Both the position numbers and the translations under genes were made by a program. The notes beneath the pieces are model-generated. The model ran no database searches and was not told the origin of the DNA. It worked only from the letters and a program-made list of their open reading frames with translations. From Rodentibacter caecimuris (GTDB lineage Bacteria > Pseudomonadota > Gammaproteobacteria > Enterobacterales > Pasteurellaceae): a DNA stretch of 34,335 nt. Positions 15,852 through 23,846 of this stretch are shown one piece after another (the stretch's first letter is position 1; each line of letters opens with the position of its first letter). Where the stretch lies: positions 1-34,335 of the forward strand of contig MLAA01000028.1 in the NCBI GenBank assembly GCA_001998905.1, given 5' to 3'.

Positions 15852-17861
15852 TTATTTCACTTCCGAGCCCTTCAACCATTTTCTTACCCAAGCACGATTG
15901 GCGGATAAGTTTTGCATAATCTCTTCTCCTAAAGGCAAAGGTTCGCCATAGATAAGTGAGGCCAGCGTTTCGCCGAGCAGAGGGGCGGAGGTGAGACCTC
16001 GTGATCCTAGTGCGGCGGACAGAAAAAGATTCGGAAAATTGACCGCACTTTGAATAGCTTGTTTGCGGCGGCGGAGGTTAAAAAGATTCTGATAATTTTC
16101 ACATTGTTGGGTGAAATTCGGTACGTTTCCTACCATAGGAGCAAGATCCCGTACGGAGCAACGAATCCCAACTCTCGCAAGATTGCTTGAGGTATCAACC
16201 TCTTGTGTCCAACTTTGTGCAATATTTTGCTGCAGTTTTTGTTGGTTTTCCTGTTGTTCCTGTTCGCTAAAGGTGCGATCCGTATTATCACGAATATGGC
16301 TTGCGCCAATACAGTGGCTGGTTTTGGCGTGATCGACAGGGGTAAGATAGCCATCGTAGCAAAGCACGGATTTTAATTTTCGTAAATTTTCACCGGTGGG
16401 AATTTGGCTGACTTGCCCTCGAATCGGGTAAAGGGGGAGTTTTTCCGTTTGAGAAAAATCGGTAATTTTATAGCCGTTGGCGAGAATGACGACTTCGTGT
16501 TCTATGACTTCGTGATGGGTGTTGATCAGCTGCCAACCTTGTTCCGTTTGCGAAAGTGCGGTAATTTTTTGCGAAGTTTTGATTTTCACACCGCATTTTT
16601 CAAGTAGCGAAAAGGTGTTTTGCACAAATTGACGGGGCGCAAGCCATCCGCCTTGAGCAATAAATCCCCCTCCGCAAGAAAGAGGCAACCCCACTTTTTC
16701 GCTTAATGCCTCCGCATCCAGCATTTCAAAGATTTCATTAGGCAAACCCAATTGAGAAATCTTTTCTAATTTGGCCGCACTTTTTTCGTTATAGGCACAT
16801 AATGCTACGCCACAAAATTCGTGTTCAAATTCAATGCCTTGTTTCATTGCCCAATCAAGCAATTGTTTGCCATAGGAAAAAGCGTGAAGGTAAAAATGGA
16901 TGGTGAGAGGATTATCATCGCTGAGCTGCGGATAAAACGCCCCCTGTTTATTGCCGGAAGCATTGAGTGCAGGTTGTTCATCTTCACAATAAAGGGTAAT
17001 TTTCGCCCCTCGTTTGAGCAATGAAATAGCGGTGCATAATGAGGCGATCCCTCCGCCAATAATGGCAATATCTTGTTTTTCCATCTTTGCCGATTGAGGA
17101 AGATACCAAGGGGCGGAAAGTGCGGTCGGTTTTGGCTGGTTTTTTTGTCCGCTCAAACATTCCCGTTTTTTACCAAATCCTTTACGTTTGCTTACCTCAA
17201 ACCCTACGAATTCTAACCCTTTTCTGACCGCACTTGCTGCTGTGAAGGTAGCGAATGTACCGTTAGGTTTGGTGAAGCGATACATTTGGTTGTATAAGTT
17301 TTCATTCCACATATCCGGATTTTTACTAGGCGCAAAACCGTCTAAAAACCAAGCATCAATGCCTTCGTTCATATAATCGCCAAGTCGCGGTAAATTGTCC
17401 TTCACATCACCAAACCATAAATCAAGTGTAGTTTCATCAAAATGAATGCGTTGACAGCCTTTAATCGGTGATTGCCAATAGCGTTGTAAATGTTGGCTTA
17501 ATTCGGCAAATTGCGGATAAATCGAATGAGTTTGCTGAAGTGCGGTCAATTTTAGTGGATATTTCTCAAATGAAATAAAATAGAGCCGCTTTAACGGAGA
17601 ATATTGATATTGTTGGCGAAATTTACGGAATAATGTGATGACGGCAAAAAAATTTAATCCTGTGCCAAAGCCGGTTTCCGCAATCACAAAATGGGCATTT
17701 TTATAGGTGAGCCAACGTTCCCATAATTGATTACCTTGTAAAAATACATAATCTGTTTCTGTCAATCCATCGTGATTGGAGAAATAAATATCATCAAATT
17801 GGTTAGAAATCGGGGTATTTCCTTCATTAAAATGAATGTCAGCATACTGAACGTTGAACAT
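15852..17861 (-). CDS. mnmC: Bifunctional tRNA mnm5s2U biosynthesis protein MnmC
   Basis: Cytosolic fusion enzyme of 669 residues (E. coli 668) that finishes 5-methylaminomethyl-2-thiouridine at the wobble base of certain tRNAs. The N-terminal methyltransferase domain has the SAM loop [11 protein letters not shown] (61-71) and the active-site segment DGFAPSKNP (174-182). The C-terminal FAD oxidoreductase domain begins near 262 with the dinucleotide fold [11 protein letters not shown] (265-275) and removes the carboxymethyl group of the precursor. Both halves are intact, so the protein is probably fully bifunctional. A Shine-Dalgarno (AAAGGAA) precedes the ATG on the minus strand. It is divergent from fabB across 190 bases. 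The gene holds five exact uptake cores, far above the density elsewhere in the window. Confidence 0.95.
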   Translation of the reverse strand: MFNVQYADIHFNEGNTPISNQFDDIYFSNHDGLTETDYVFLQGNQLWERWLTYKNAHFVIAETGFGTGLNFFAVITLFRKFRQQYQYSPLKRLYFISFEKYPLKLTALQQTHSIYPQFAELSQHLQRYWQSPIKGCQRIHFDETTLDLWFGDVKDNLPRLGDYMNEGIDAWFLDGFAPSKNPDMWNENLYNQMYRFTKPNGTFATFTAASAVRKGLEFVGFEVSKRKGFGKKRECLSGQKNQPKPTALSAPWYLPQSAKMEKQDIAIIGGGIASLCTAISLLKRGAKITLYCEDEQPALNASGNKQGAFYPQLSDDNPLTIHFYLHAFSYGKQLLDWAMKQGIEFEHEFCGVALCAYNEKSAAKLEKISQLGLPNEIFEMLDAEALSEKVGLPLSCGGGFIAQGGWLAPRQFVQNTFSLLEKCGVKIKTSQKITALSQTEQGWQLINTHHEVIEHEVVILANGYKITDFSQTEKLPLYPIRGQVSQIPTGENLRKLKSVLCYDGYLTPVDHAKTSHCIGASHIRDNTDRTFSEQEQQENQQKLQQNIAQSWTQEVDTSSNLARVGIRCSVRDLAPMVGNVPNFTQQCENYQNLFNLRRRKQAIQSAVNFPNLFLSAALGSRGLTSAPLLGETLASLIYGEPLPLGEEIMQNLSANRAWVRKWLKGSEVK
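16041..17547. repeat. Cluster of five DNA uptake signals within mnmC
   Basis: Exact cores at 16042-16050 (reverse), 16554-16562 (forward), 17118-17126 (forward), 17227-17235 (reverse) and 17538-17546 (forward), with a one-mismatch copy near 16774-16782. The cores occur in both orientations inside coding sequence. Confidence 0.85.
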
Positions 17862-17956
17862 TTTTATTCCTTTCTTGCATTATCGAATTGACTTATAATA
17901 ACGAAATTTTCCGGCTTATTGAAATTTGTTGATGGTGATAGGGCTTAATAGCCTAT

Positions 17957-17973
17957 AACTGGTCGAACAAATA
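17957..17973 (+). promoter_or_regulatory. Possible FadR-type operator upstream of fabB
   Basis: AACTGGTCGAACAAATA has a perfect left half (AACTGGTC) of the FadR consensus but a poor right half. FadR activation of fabB is established in E. coli. Located 79 bases before the fabB start. Confidence 0.35.
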
Positions 17974-18051
17974 AATTATTGCTTGAAATATTTTTATTTC
18001 GTAGTAGTTTTGAGCCGTTATTTTGACATATGAAACAAAAAGGAAGAAGCA

Positions 18052-19272
18052 ATGAGAAGAGCTGTCATTACAGGCTTTGGTATTATTTCCAGTATCGGTA
18101 ACAATAAACAGGAAGTGCTTGCATCATTAAAAGCAGGAAAATCGGGTATTGAAATTGTGCCTGAATTTGTTGAGATGAAAATGCGTAGTCATGTTGCAGG
18201 CACAATTAAATTGGATCCAAGTGAACATATTGATCGTAAAGTATATCGTTTTATGGGTGATGCAGCGGCTTATGCTTACCTTTCTATGCGTGAAGCTATT
18301 GAAGATGCGGGGTTAACAGAAGAGCAGGTTTCCAATGATCGTACAGGTTTAGTCATCGGGGCGGGCACGGGCTCGGCACATAATCAGTTAGTGGCTTGTG
18401 ATGCCGTACGTGGACCGCGTGGCGTAAAAGCGATTGGTCCTTATGCTGTAACGAAAACTATGGCATCCAGTGTTTCAGCTTGTCTTGCAACGCCTTATAA
18501 AATTCGTGGTGTTAGCTATTCGATTAGTTCCGCTTGTGCGACGTCGGCACATTGTATTGGTCATGCCTTAGAATTAATCCAATTAGGCAAACAAGATATT
18601 GTGTTTGCAGGCGGTGCGGAAGAATTATCTTGGGAATGTGCCACAGAATTTGATGCAATGGGGGCGGTTTCCACAAAATATAATGATACACCGGAAAAAG
18701 CCTCTCGAGCTTATGATGCGAACCGTGATGGTTTCGTGATTGCTGGTGGTGGTGCTGTTGTGGTAGTGGAAGAGTTAGAACACGCCCTTGCTCGCGGTGC
18801 AAAAATTTATGCGGAAATCGTGGGTTATGGTGCCACTTCAGACGGCTATGATATGGTTGCACCGAGCGGTGAAGGGGCAGAACGTTGTATGAGACAAGCA
18901 ATGGCGACTGTTGATTCTCCAATTGATTATATTAACGTACATGGGACTTCAACACCAGTTGGTGATGTAAAAGAATTGGGCGCAATCAAAGCGGTATTCG
19001 GAGCACAAACTCCAGCAATTTCTTCAACGAAATCAATGACAGGCCACTCTTTAGGTGCGGCGGGGGCACACGAAGCGATTTATACTTTATTAATGCTGGA
19101 TAATGATTTCATCGCGCCAAGCATTAATATTGAAACCTTAGATGAGCAAGCTCAAGGTTGCAATATTATTACCACAACCAAAGAGAATGCAGGTTTGCAG
19201 ACGGTAATGTCAAATAGTTTTGGTTTTGGTGGAACCAATGCAGCGTTAATTTTTAAACGTTATCAAGGGTAA
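18052..19272 (+). CDS. fabB: Beta-ketoacyl-ACP synthase I FabB
   Basis: Cytosolic condensing enzyme of 406 residues, the same length as E. coli FabB, elongating acyl-ACP in type II fatty acid synthesis and needed for unsaturated fatty acids. The catalytic triad is visible: C162 in [11 protein letters not shown]297 in [10 protein letters not shown] and H332 in TGHSLGAAG, with K327 in STKSMTGH. The glycine-rich end [10 protein letters not shown] is present. The match to E. coli FabB is close over the full length, including the [14 protein letters not shown] region, so FabF is unlikely. A good Shine-Dalgarno (AAGGAAG) precedes the ATG. It is monocistronic, with a terminator 56 bases downstream. 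Confidence 0.97.
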   Translation: MRRAVITGFGIISSIGNNKQEVLASLKAGKSGIEIVPEFVEMKMRSHVAGTIKLDPSEHIDRKVYRFMGDAAAYAYLSMREAIEDAGLTEEQVSNDRTGLVIGAGTGSAHNQLVACDAVRGPRGVKAIGPYAVTKTMASSVSACLATPYKIRGVSYSISSACATSAHCIGHALELIQLGKQDIVFAGGAEELSWECATEFDAMGAVSTKYNDTPEKASRAYDANRDGFVIAGGGAVVVVEELEHALARGAKIYAEIVGYGATSDGYDMVAPSGEGAERCMRQAMATVDSPIDYINVHGTSTPVGDVKELGAIKAVFGAQTPAISSTKSMTGHSLGAAGAHEAIYTLLMLDNDFIAPSINIETLDEQAQGCNIITTTKENAGLQTVMSNSFGFGGTNAALIFKRYQG

Positions 19273-19327
19273 TGTCTTACACCACCTGTTTAAGGCGTGT
19301 ATTTTAAAGTTTCAATTATGTGAATAG

Positions 19328-19356
19328 CCACCTTTTTAAAAGAAGGTGGTTTTTTT
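19328..19356 (+). terminator. Rho-independent terminator of fabB
   Basis: CCACCTT pairs with AAGGTGG (19343-19349), followed by seven T. Confidence 0.85.
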
Positions 19357-19437
19357 ATTAATCTACTTTTTAAAAATAACTTTTTCTAAGATAAATTTAG
19401 TGCTTATTTTTTACAAGATTAGGCGAGCAAGGGAAAG

Positions 19438-19566
19438 TCAGATAGTTAAAAAAGGGAGAGTATCATGTTCATGGCTCCTTGACATATCAATCTGCCAATA
19501 TGATTTGACATCAGGGCTATGGTACCTAAAATCCCTAGTGGTTTTGGTATAAGCCGCTATGTTACG
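19438..19566 (-). pseudogene. Unidentified open segment, possible gene remnant
   Basis: A 42-codon stop-free stretch on the minus strand ending in TGA, whose translation has a protein-like composition (for example DVKSYWQIDMSRSHEHD). It has no start codon near its beginning, being bounded by a TAA. The protein family is not recognised. Confidence 0.25.
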
Positions 19567-19618
19567 TTAGAGGCAATGATAATGTGGCGGAAAGGGTATC
19601 GCTATTATAGGGTTTGCA

Positions 19619-19690
19619 TTAAATAATATTATAAACGGCTCTCAAAGAAATACCTATCGTCTTTGCAAGATCTTTTACTATAACTATCAT
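19619..19690 (-). pseudogene. Helix-turn-helix-like fragment, possible recombinase or regulator remnant
   Basis: The minus-strand frame of 23 codons reads VKDLAKTIGISLRAVYNII then stops. The pattern VKDLAKxxGIS-RAVY resembles the recognition helix region at the C terminus of resolvases and of several DNA-binding families. Upstream in this frame no extended coding sequence survives. The family assignment is a guess from pattern only. Confidence 0.3.
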
Positions 19691-19946
19691 AAAATAACCC
19701 TGATATTTAGGCTCAATAAACTAATACTATTTATTTTAAATTATATGTAATTTGTGAATATATCCTATCAAATATTTAGTACATTATCGATTCCTTTACT
19801 GCATAATATTATGTTCCTAACGTTGTTTGCCACTAACTGAATAGCTAGTTTAATAATTTTCCAAATCAAGATTTATCTCTAAGGGGGATAAAATATCGCT
19901 AATACTCATTGAGCGTGAGTAGGGGTTAAAATAATCCAAAACTAGT

Positions 19947-20069
19947 ATGGCTATTAACAACACTGCAATAGTATAAATAGGCGCCGTAAAAAAGCGGAAT
20001 ACAACCCAAGAAATCGCCGAACGGTTAGGTTTTCCCCTGGATGTTAATCACAAATGTTGTGCCATTTAA
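19947..20069 (+). pseudogene. Fragment resembling the second HTH of an AraC-family regulator
   Basis: One frame (ATG at 19947, internal TAA at 19974-19976) contains TTQEIAERLGFPLDVNHKC near its end (from about 20001). This resembles the HTH2 consensus of AraC-type regulators (xxEIAerLGFpDvNhFCrvF), with extra or altered residues, and the frame stops at 20067-20069. It is probably a mutated remnant rather than a gene. Confidence 0.3.
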
Positions 20070-20192
20070 ACTAAAATAAGATTAAATATAATCAGCTTCA
20101 AAACTTTATTTTATGCAGAGATGAAAGTAAAAATTATTGCACTATTTGAAAATCAATAAAATAGTGCTTGGATAATAGTTTTGTCAGTCTTA

Positions 20193-20201
20193 TGCTATAA
20201 T
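20193..20201 (+). promoter_or_regulatory. Extended -10 promoter of the candidate small RNA
   Basis: TGCTATAAT is a perfect extended -10 element. No good -35 is present, which such promoters tolerate. Predicted start about 20207. Confidence 0.55.
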
Positions 20202-20206
20202 TTCTT

Positions 20207-20318
20207 ACTCCGCTTTGTAAGGAGAGATTTTTAGGTTTTTCCAACCTAGATCTGTAAGACTGCTCGAAGTGCTTCCTCTTTCATGAGGTTATGAACTGAA
20301 AGAGGTTTTTATTCTTTT
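20207..20318 (+). ncRNA. Candidate small RNA of about 105 nucleotides with its own terminator
   Basis: Between a perfect extended -10 and a strong Rho-independent terminator lies a sequence with no open frame. Three local stems are visible: CTCC (20208-20211) with GGAG (20221-20224); TAGGTT (20232-20237) with AACCTA (20243-20248); and the terminator stem of 9 perfect pairs, CCTCTTTCA (20275-20283) with TGAAAGAGG (20297-20305), then TTTTTATTCTTTT. An additional 8-base complementarity links CAGTCTTA (20185-20192) with TAAGACTG (20255-20262), which would matter only if transcription starts further upstream. I do not recognise a known RNA family (not 6S, SRP RNA or a riboswitch I know). It could instead be a terminating leader of the downstream operon. 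Confidence 0.5.
20275..20318 (+). terminator. Rho-independent terminator of the candidate small RNA
   Basis: Nine perfect base pairs, a 13-base loop and a T-rich tail starting TTTTT. Confidence 0.8.
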
Positions 20319-20321
20319 AAC

Positions 20322-20350
20322 TTGAAAAGTCGTGATTGTAATGCTTATAT
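20322..20350 (+). promoter_or_regulatory. Promoter of the mazG-like / LOG / nudB operon
   Basis: TTGAAA (20322-20327) and TTATAT (20345-20350) are spaced by 17 bases, and TGC directly before the -10 gives an extended element. It lies just after the terminator and about 100 bases before the first gene. Confidence 0.55.
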
Positions 20351-20451
20351 GTTGCGATGAAAATTTATGTATTCCATTCTGCTTTTATGCACATATCTAT
20401 TTAAAAATGATAAACGCTTACTTTTTCTGAGTAATTTACAAAGGATAATAA

Positions 20452-20775
20452 ATGACTTTAGAAACTTATCAACAATGGCTAGTAGTGTATTATCAAATTC
20501 GGCAATGGTACGATTATAATTCCTTCATCCGTCTAAATTTTTTATCGGAAGAAGTTGGATAATGGGCGCAAGCTATACGAGCCTATGAAATTGGACGAGA
20601 TAGGAGCGATGAGCAAATATTATCTCAACCAGCCTGTTTGGCACATATTCAGGAAGAATTAGATGATGTTCTGAATAATATATTAATTTTAGCAGATAAA
20701 TATCAGCTGAATTTGGCAATGATAATGCAAGAAAATCAGTGTAAATTGAGACAACTTATGGAGGATAGAGAGTGA
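20452..20775 (+). pseudogene. MazG-like nucleotide pyrophosphohydrolase, broken by an in-frame stop
   Basis: Read through, this is a 107-residue protein with the small all-alpha MazG/dNTP pyrophosphohydrolase pattern: TYQQWLVVYYQIRQWYD, then FLSEEVG, then AIRAYEIGRDR, then EELDDVLNNILILADKY. Codon 37 is TAA (20560-20562). The stop stands exactly where the EExxE metal-binding motif (E33, E34, V35, G36) needs its third glutamate, so a single G-to-T change from GAA explains it. The frame stays open and conserved-looking on both sides, with an intact Shine-Dalgarno (AAGGA) and a final TGA that overlaps the next start, indicating recent loss or a sequence error. An ATG overlapping the stop is out of frame and ends after eight codons, so it does not rescue the gene. 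Confidence 0.8.
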
Positions 20776-21332
20776 ATATTACCGTTTATTGCGGAGCAAG
20801 TTTAGGTAACGAGCCAGTTTATCAAACCTCTGCAGTACGTTTAGGAAAGTGGATTGCAGAACATCATCATAAATTGGTTTATGGTGGCGGTCGAGTCGGT
20901 TTAATGGGCGTTATTGCAGATACTGTACTTGCTTTCGGAGGGGAAGTAGTGGGTGTGATGCCGAGTTTTTTATGCGAGCGTGAATTGGCACATATTGGTT
21001 TGACTGAACTAATTATAGTAGATTCGATGTCGGAACGTAAGAAAAAGATGATTGAGCTAGGTGATGCATATATTGCATTAGCAGGTGGACCGGGGACATT
21101 AGAGGAAATTAGTGAGGTCATTTCATGGTCGAGAATTGGACAGAATGCTAATCCATGTATTTTATTTAATCAAAACGGTTATTATGACCCTCTAAAAATG
21201 ATGTTTGAGCAAATGGTTCAATCAGGCTTTTTAACCGAAGAAGATTACCAAAAAATCTTATTTTCTGATGATTTAGCTGAGATTGATGAGTTTATCTCGA
21301 CTTACCACCCCCCTAAAGTTAGACGTTATTAA
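20772..21332 (+). CDS. LOG-family protein (TIGR00730), nucleotide 5'-monophosphate phosphoribohydrolase-like
   Basis: Soluble Rossmann-fold protein of 186 residues. Members of this family split nucleoside monophosphates, including cytokinin precursors, into base and ribose 5-phosphate. Family motifs: MNITVYCGAS at the start, VYGGGRVGLMG (36-46), the MSERKKKM segment (86-93), and the phosphate-binding AGGPGTLEE (104-112), in which the usual first proline of PGGxGTxxE is alanine. The start is GTG, overlapping the stop of the preceding mazG-like gene as GTGA, with GGAGG upstream, so translation is probably coupled to that broken gene. The following nudB start overlaps its stop. The true substrate is not known. 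Confidence 0.85.
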   Translation: MNITVYCGASLGNEPVYQTSAVRLGKWIAEHHHKLVYGGGRVGLMGVIADTVLAFGGEVVGVMPSFLCERELAHIGLTELIIVDSMSERKKKMIELGDAYIALAGGPGTLEEISEVISWSRIGQNANPCILFNQNGYYDPLKMMFEQMVQSGFLTEEDYQKILFSDDLAEIDEFISTYHPPKVRRY

Positions 21333-21784
21333 TGAGCTATAAAAATCCCTATTCTGTTTTAGTAGTGATTTACGCACGAAATAGTGGGCGAGTATTAATG
21401 CTACAACGCCAGGATGATCCCACTTTCTGGCAGTCTGTTACTGGCACGATTGAGACAGGTGAAAAGCCATTTCAAACAGCATTGAGAGAAGTTAGGGAAG
21501 AAACTGGTATTGATATTCTTGCCCAAAATTTGGAACTTACCGATTGTCAATTCAATATAGAATTTGAAATTTTTCCTCAATTCCGCTATAAATACGCTCC
21601 GCATATTACCCATTGCCAAGAGCATTGGTTTTTATTGGCAGTCAACGATGAAATTACGCCTACCTTAGGTGAACATTTAGATTTTCAATGGCTTTTGCCG
21701 ATACAGGCAGTGGAATTAACGAAATCGCCGAATAATCGGTTGGCAATTGAACGCTATTTACTGAAAAGCGTGGTTGATTTTTAA
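21332..21784 (+). CDS. nudB: Dihydroneopterin triphosphate diphosphatase NudB
   Basis: Nudix hydrolase of 150 residues, the length of E. coli NudB, which removes pyrophosphate from dihydroneopterin triphosphate in folate synthesis. A perfect Nudix box runs from G38 to I60: G38-x5-E44-x7-R52-E53-V54-x-E56-E57-x-G59-I60. The N-terminal YKNPYSVLVVIY and the LQRQDDPTFWQSVTG segment match NudB rather than MutT. The start codon overlaps the stop of the LOG-family gene (TAATG). The order nudB-yebC-ruvC is also found in E. coli, supporting orthology. Confidence 0.93.
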   Translation: MSYKNPYSVLVVIYARNSGRVLMLQRQDDPTFWQSVTGTIETGEKPFQTALREVREETGIDILAQNLELTDCQFNIEFEIFPQFRYKYAPHITHCQEHWFLLAVNDEITPTLGEHLDFQWLLPIQAVELTKSPNNRLAIERYLLKSVVDF

Positions 21785-21888
21785 GAGATTTTTTAGTGCG
21801 TAGGTGGTTGGTTACGACCAAGTATTTGTAACGTTTGTAAATAGTAAGATTTTTATTTCATTAAGTAAACAGAAATAGGGAAAACAAA

Positions 21889-22629
21889 ATGGCAGGTCAT
21901 AGTAAGTGGGCTAATATTAAGCATCGTAAAGCAGCGCAAGATGCACAGCGTGGTAAAATTTTTACAAAATTGATTCGTGAGTTAGTTACTGCTGCAAAAT
22001 TGGGTGGTGGTGATGTGTCGGCGAACCCGCGTTTGCGCGCTGCAGTGGATAAAGCGTTATCCAGCAATATGACAAGGGATACAATTAACCGGGCAATTGA
22101 GCGAGGTGTTGGTGGCGGAGATGACACCAATATGGAAACAAAAGTGTATGAAGGTTATGGTCCCGGTGGAACTGCTGTAATGGTTGAATGTCTAAGTGAT
22201 AACGCAAACCGTACTATTTCCCAAGTTCGTCCTAGTTTCACTAAATGTGGCGGAAATTTAGGAACGGAAGGTTCAGTAGGTTACCTATTCAGTAAAAAAG
22301 GGTTGATCTTAATTAGTTCTGCGGATGAAGATGCTTTAACTGAAGCAGCGATTGAAGCTGGAGCTGATGATATTCAGCCACAAGAAGATGGTAGTTTTGA
22401 GATTTATACTGCTTGGGAAGAATTAGGTTTGGTACGTGATGGTATTGAAGGCGCGGGCTTTAAAGTAGAATCTGCAGAAGTTACGATGATTCCTTCAACG
22501 ACTGTTAATTTAGACGCAGAAACCGCACCGAAATTATTAAAATTGATTGATATGCTAGAAGATTGTGATGATGTACAAAATGTGTATCACAATGGTGAGA
22601 TCAGTGATGAGGTAGCTGCATTACTTTAA
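21889..22629 (+). CDS. yebC: YebC/PmpR-family protein
   Basis: Cytosolic protein of 246 residues, the same length as E. coli YebC, starting with the family signature [14 protein letters not shown] and containing [10 protein letters not shown] and the late [17 protein letters not shown] segment. Members have been described as DNA-binding regulators and, more recently, some YebC-type proteins as translation factors relieving ribosome stalling; which role applies here cannot be read from the sequence. A modest Shine-Dalgarno (AGGG) precedes the ATG. It lies 104 bases after nudB and probably shares a transcript with the next lipoprotein gene, which ends in a terminator. Confidence 0.95.
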   Translation: MAGHSKWANIKHRKAAQDAQRGKIFTKLIRELVTAAKLGGGDVSANPRLRAAVDKALSSNMTRDTINRAIERGVGGGDDTNMETKVYEGYGPGGTAVMVECLSDNANRTISQVRPSFTKCGGNLGTEGSVGYLFSKKGLILISSADEDALTEAAIEAGADDIQPQEDGSFEIYTAWEELGLVRDGIEGAGFKVESAEVTMIPSTTVNLDAETAPKLLKLIDMLEDCDDVQNVYHNGEISDEVAALL

Positions 22630-22655
22630 GTTCTTAATTTCATAAGGAGACGAAG

Positions 22656-23153
22656 ATGAAATTTGTAAAATTTGTTCCTGCTTTAGTTGCTAGTGTTGTT
22701 TTGACCGCTTGTTCTACTGCTTCTGATGTTGTATCTAGCACAGCAGATGCCGTAACAAAAACGACAGAAACAGTAGTAGATAATGTTTCTAAAACAGCTA
22801 AGAAGGTTTCAGATAAATTAAATATGTCTACAAAATCAGTGGTATATCAATGCCAAAATAAAACTGTAGTTAGTGCAGCTTATGTTTTCGAAGGTAAAAG
22901 TGCTACCAGTGTAACGCTTATGGTAGGTAAACAACCGATTGGCAATTTAGCTTTAGATGAGAATGCCCCTAATCCGATGACATTTGCTTCAAAAGACTAC
23001 CGTTGGCATACTGATGAATCTTTCTCTTTAGAGAACTTTGATAAATCCTCTTCGGTAATGTTATTTAAGATTGGTAAAGATTCAGATGAAATATTAGCCA
23101 AAAATTGTAAAATTAATGTTTCAGAAACAAAAATACTAAATAAAACTAACTAA
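22656..23153 (+). CDS. Predicted lipoprotein, possibly with an MliC-like lysozyme-inhibitor domain
   Basis: Product of 165 residues with a lipoprotein signal peptide ending VVLTAC (C19). Residues about 21-58 form a low-complexity amphipathic stretch rich in A, V, T, S and K, likely a helical tether. The C-terminal domain (about 60-160) begins VVYQCQNKT and has two cysteines, C66 and C151, that could form a disulfide, with beta-strand-like segments between. YxC-x(2)-K near the start recalls the MliC/PliC lysozyme-inhibitor fold, but the match is weak. It has a good Shine-Dalgarno (AAGGAG) 26 bases after yebC, and a terminator follows. Such a gene does not lie between yebC and ruvC in E. coli. 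Function unproven. Confidence 0.8.
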   Translation: MKFVKFVPALVASVVLTACSTASDVVSSTADAVTKTTETVVDNVSKTAKKVSDKLNMSTKSVVYQCQNKTVVSAAYVFEGKSATSVTLMVGKQPIGNLALDENAPNPMTFASKDYRWHTDESFSLENFDKSSSVMLFKIGKDSDEILAKNCKINVSETKILNKTN

Positions 23154-23167
23154 TTAATTTTTGAATG

Positions 23168-23200
23168 AAATCCTTGTAGATAAACACTACAAGGATTTTT
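23168..23200 (+). terminator. Rho-independent terminator between the lipoprotein gene and ruvC
   Basis: AAATCCTTGTAG pairs perfectly over 12 bases with CTACAAGGATTT (23187-23198), 7-base loop, T run. It ends only 11 bases before the ruvC ATG, so ruvC may depend on read-through or on a promoter further upstream. Confidence 0.85.
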
Positions 23201-23211
23201 AATGGATAAAA

Positions 23212-23784
23212 ATGGCGATTATTTTAGGCATAGATCCTGGTTCAAGAGTAACGGGGTACGGCGTTATTAAGCAAAGCGGACGACGATTGGAATACTTAGG
23301 TAGTGGTGCAATTCGTACTTCGGTAGATGATTTACCGAATCGTTTAAAGCGAATTTATGCTGGTATAAGTGAGATTATTAAACAATTTCAACCAGATATG
23401 TTTGCTATCGAACAAGTTTTTATGGCAAAAAATGCTGATTCTGCCTTAAAGTTAGGCCAGGCTAGAGGCACAGCAATTGTAGCGGCCGTGAATCAGAATT
23501 TACCGGTTTTTGAATATGCAGCAAGATTAGTTAAACAAACCGTAGTAGGGATTGGTTCGGCGGATAAGGTTCAGGTGCAGGAAATGGTTACTCGCATTTT
23601 GAGGTTATCTGATAAACCGCAGTCAGACGCAGCTGATGCATTGGCAATTGCTATTACGCATGCTCACTCGATTCAGAATTCGTGGCTGGCTACGAATAGG
23701 TCATCAAATATAAAGGCGACGGAGAAAATAGCCGCACTTTTGATGACAAAGTATAGTAGAGGTCGCTTTAAAATAAAAAAATAA
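23212..23784 (+). CDS. ruvC: Crossover junction endodeoxyribonuclease RuvC
   Basis: Holliday-junction resolvase of 190 residues (E. coli 173), active as a dimer with RuvAB. The RNase H-like acidic active site is visible: D8 in [13 protein letters not shown]67 in AIEQVF, D139 and D142 in SDAADALA. The C terminus carries a basic extension (RGRFKIKK) beyond the E. coli end. The start aligns with the family [10 protein letters not shown]. The ribosome binding site is weak (GGA). A possible terminator overlaps its stop. Confidence 0.96.
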   Translation: MAIILGIDPGSRVTGYGVIKQSGRRLEYLGSGAIRTSVDDLPNRLKRIYAGISEIIKQFQPDMFAIEQVFMAKNADSALKLGQARGTAIVAAVNQNLPVFEYAARLVKQTVVGIGSADKVQVQEMVTRILRLSDKPQSDAADALAIAITHAHSIQNSWLATNRSSNIKATEKIAALLMTKYSRGRFKIKK

Positions 23785-23811
23785 CTGGATATCTGTCCAG
23801 TTTTGTTTTAT
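23783..23811 (+). terminator. Probable terminator after ruvC
   Basis: AACTGGA (23783-23789) pairs with TCCAGTT (23796-23802), then TTGTTTTATT. It would separate ruvC from ruvAB, at least partly. Confidence 0.55.
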
Positions 23812-23846
23812 TCTATGTGTCAATTTTTATCGAAAGAATATTGTAT

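Larger units (their letters stand above)
19358..20192. other. Decayed gene-poor stretch
   Basis: About 830 bases with no convincing intact gene. Stops are frequent in all frames. It holds short translated segments that look like broken helix-turn-helix pieces on both strands (listed separately) and otherwise A+T-rich sequence. No terminal inverted repeats or target duplication of an insertion sequence were recognised. A 68-codon open frame at 19346-19552 starts inside the fabB terminator and lacks a ribosome binding site, so it is not called. Confidence 0.6.

Noticed and set aside
18524-18922. Minus-strand open frame of 132 codons opposite fabB.
   Set aside because: Shadow of the fabB codon pattern; histidine- and proline-rich nonsense composition and no ribosome binding site. 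The same applies to long frames opposite mfd, tolQ and pal.
19346-19552. Plus-strand open frame of 68 codons after fabB.
   Set aside because: Begins inside the fabB terminator, with no ribosome binding site and no family resemblance.
23785-23846. SOS (LexA) box before ruvAB.
   Set aside because: No CTGT-N8-ACAG sequence is present here or before ruvC, unlike the SOS-controlled E. coli ruvAB.
23817-23846. GTG start extending RuvA by ten residues.
   Set aside because: Family N terminus is MIGxLxG, which begins exactly at 23847.
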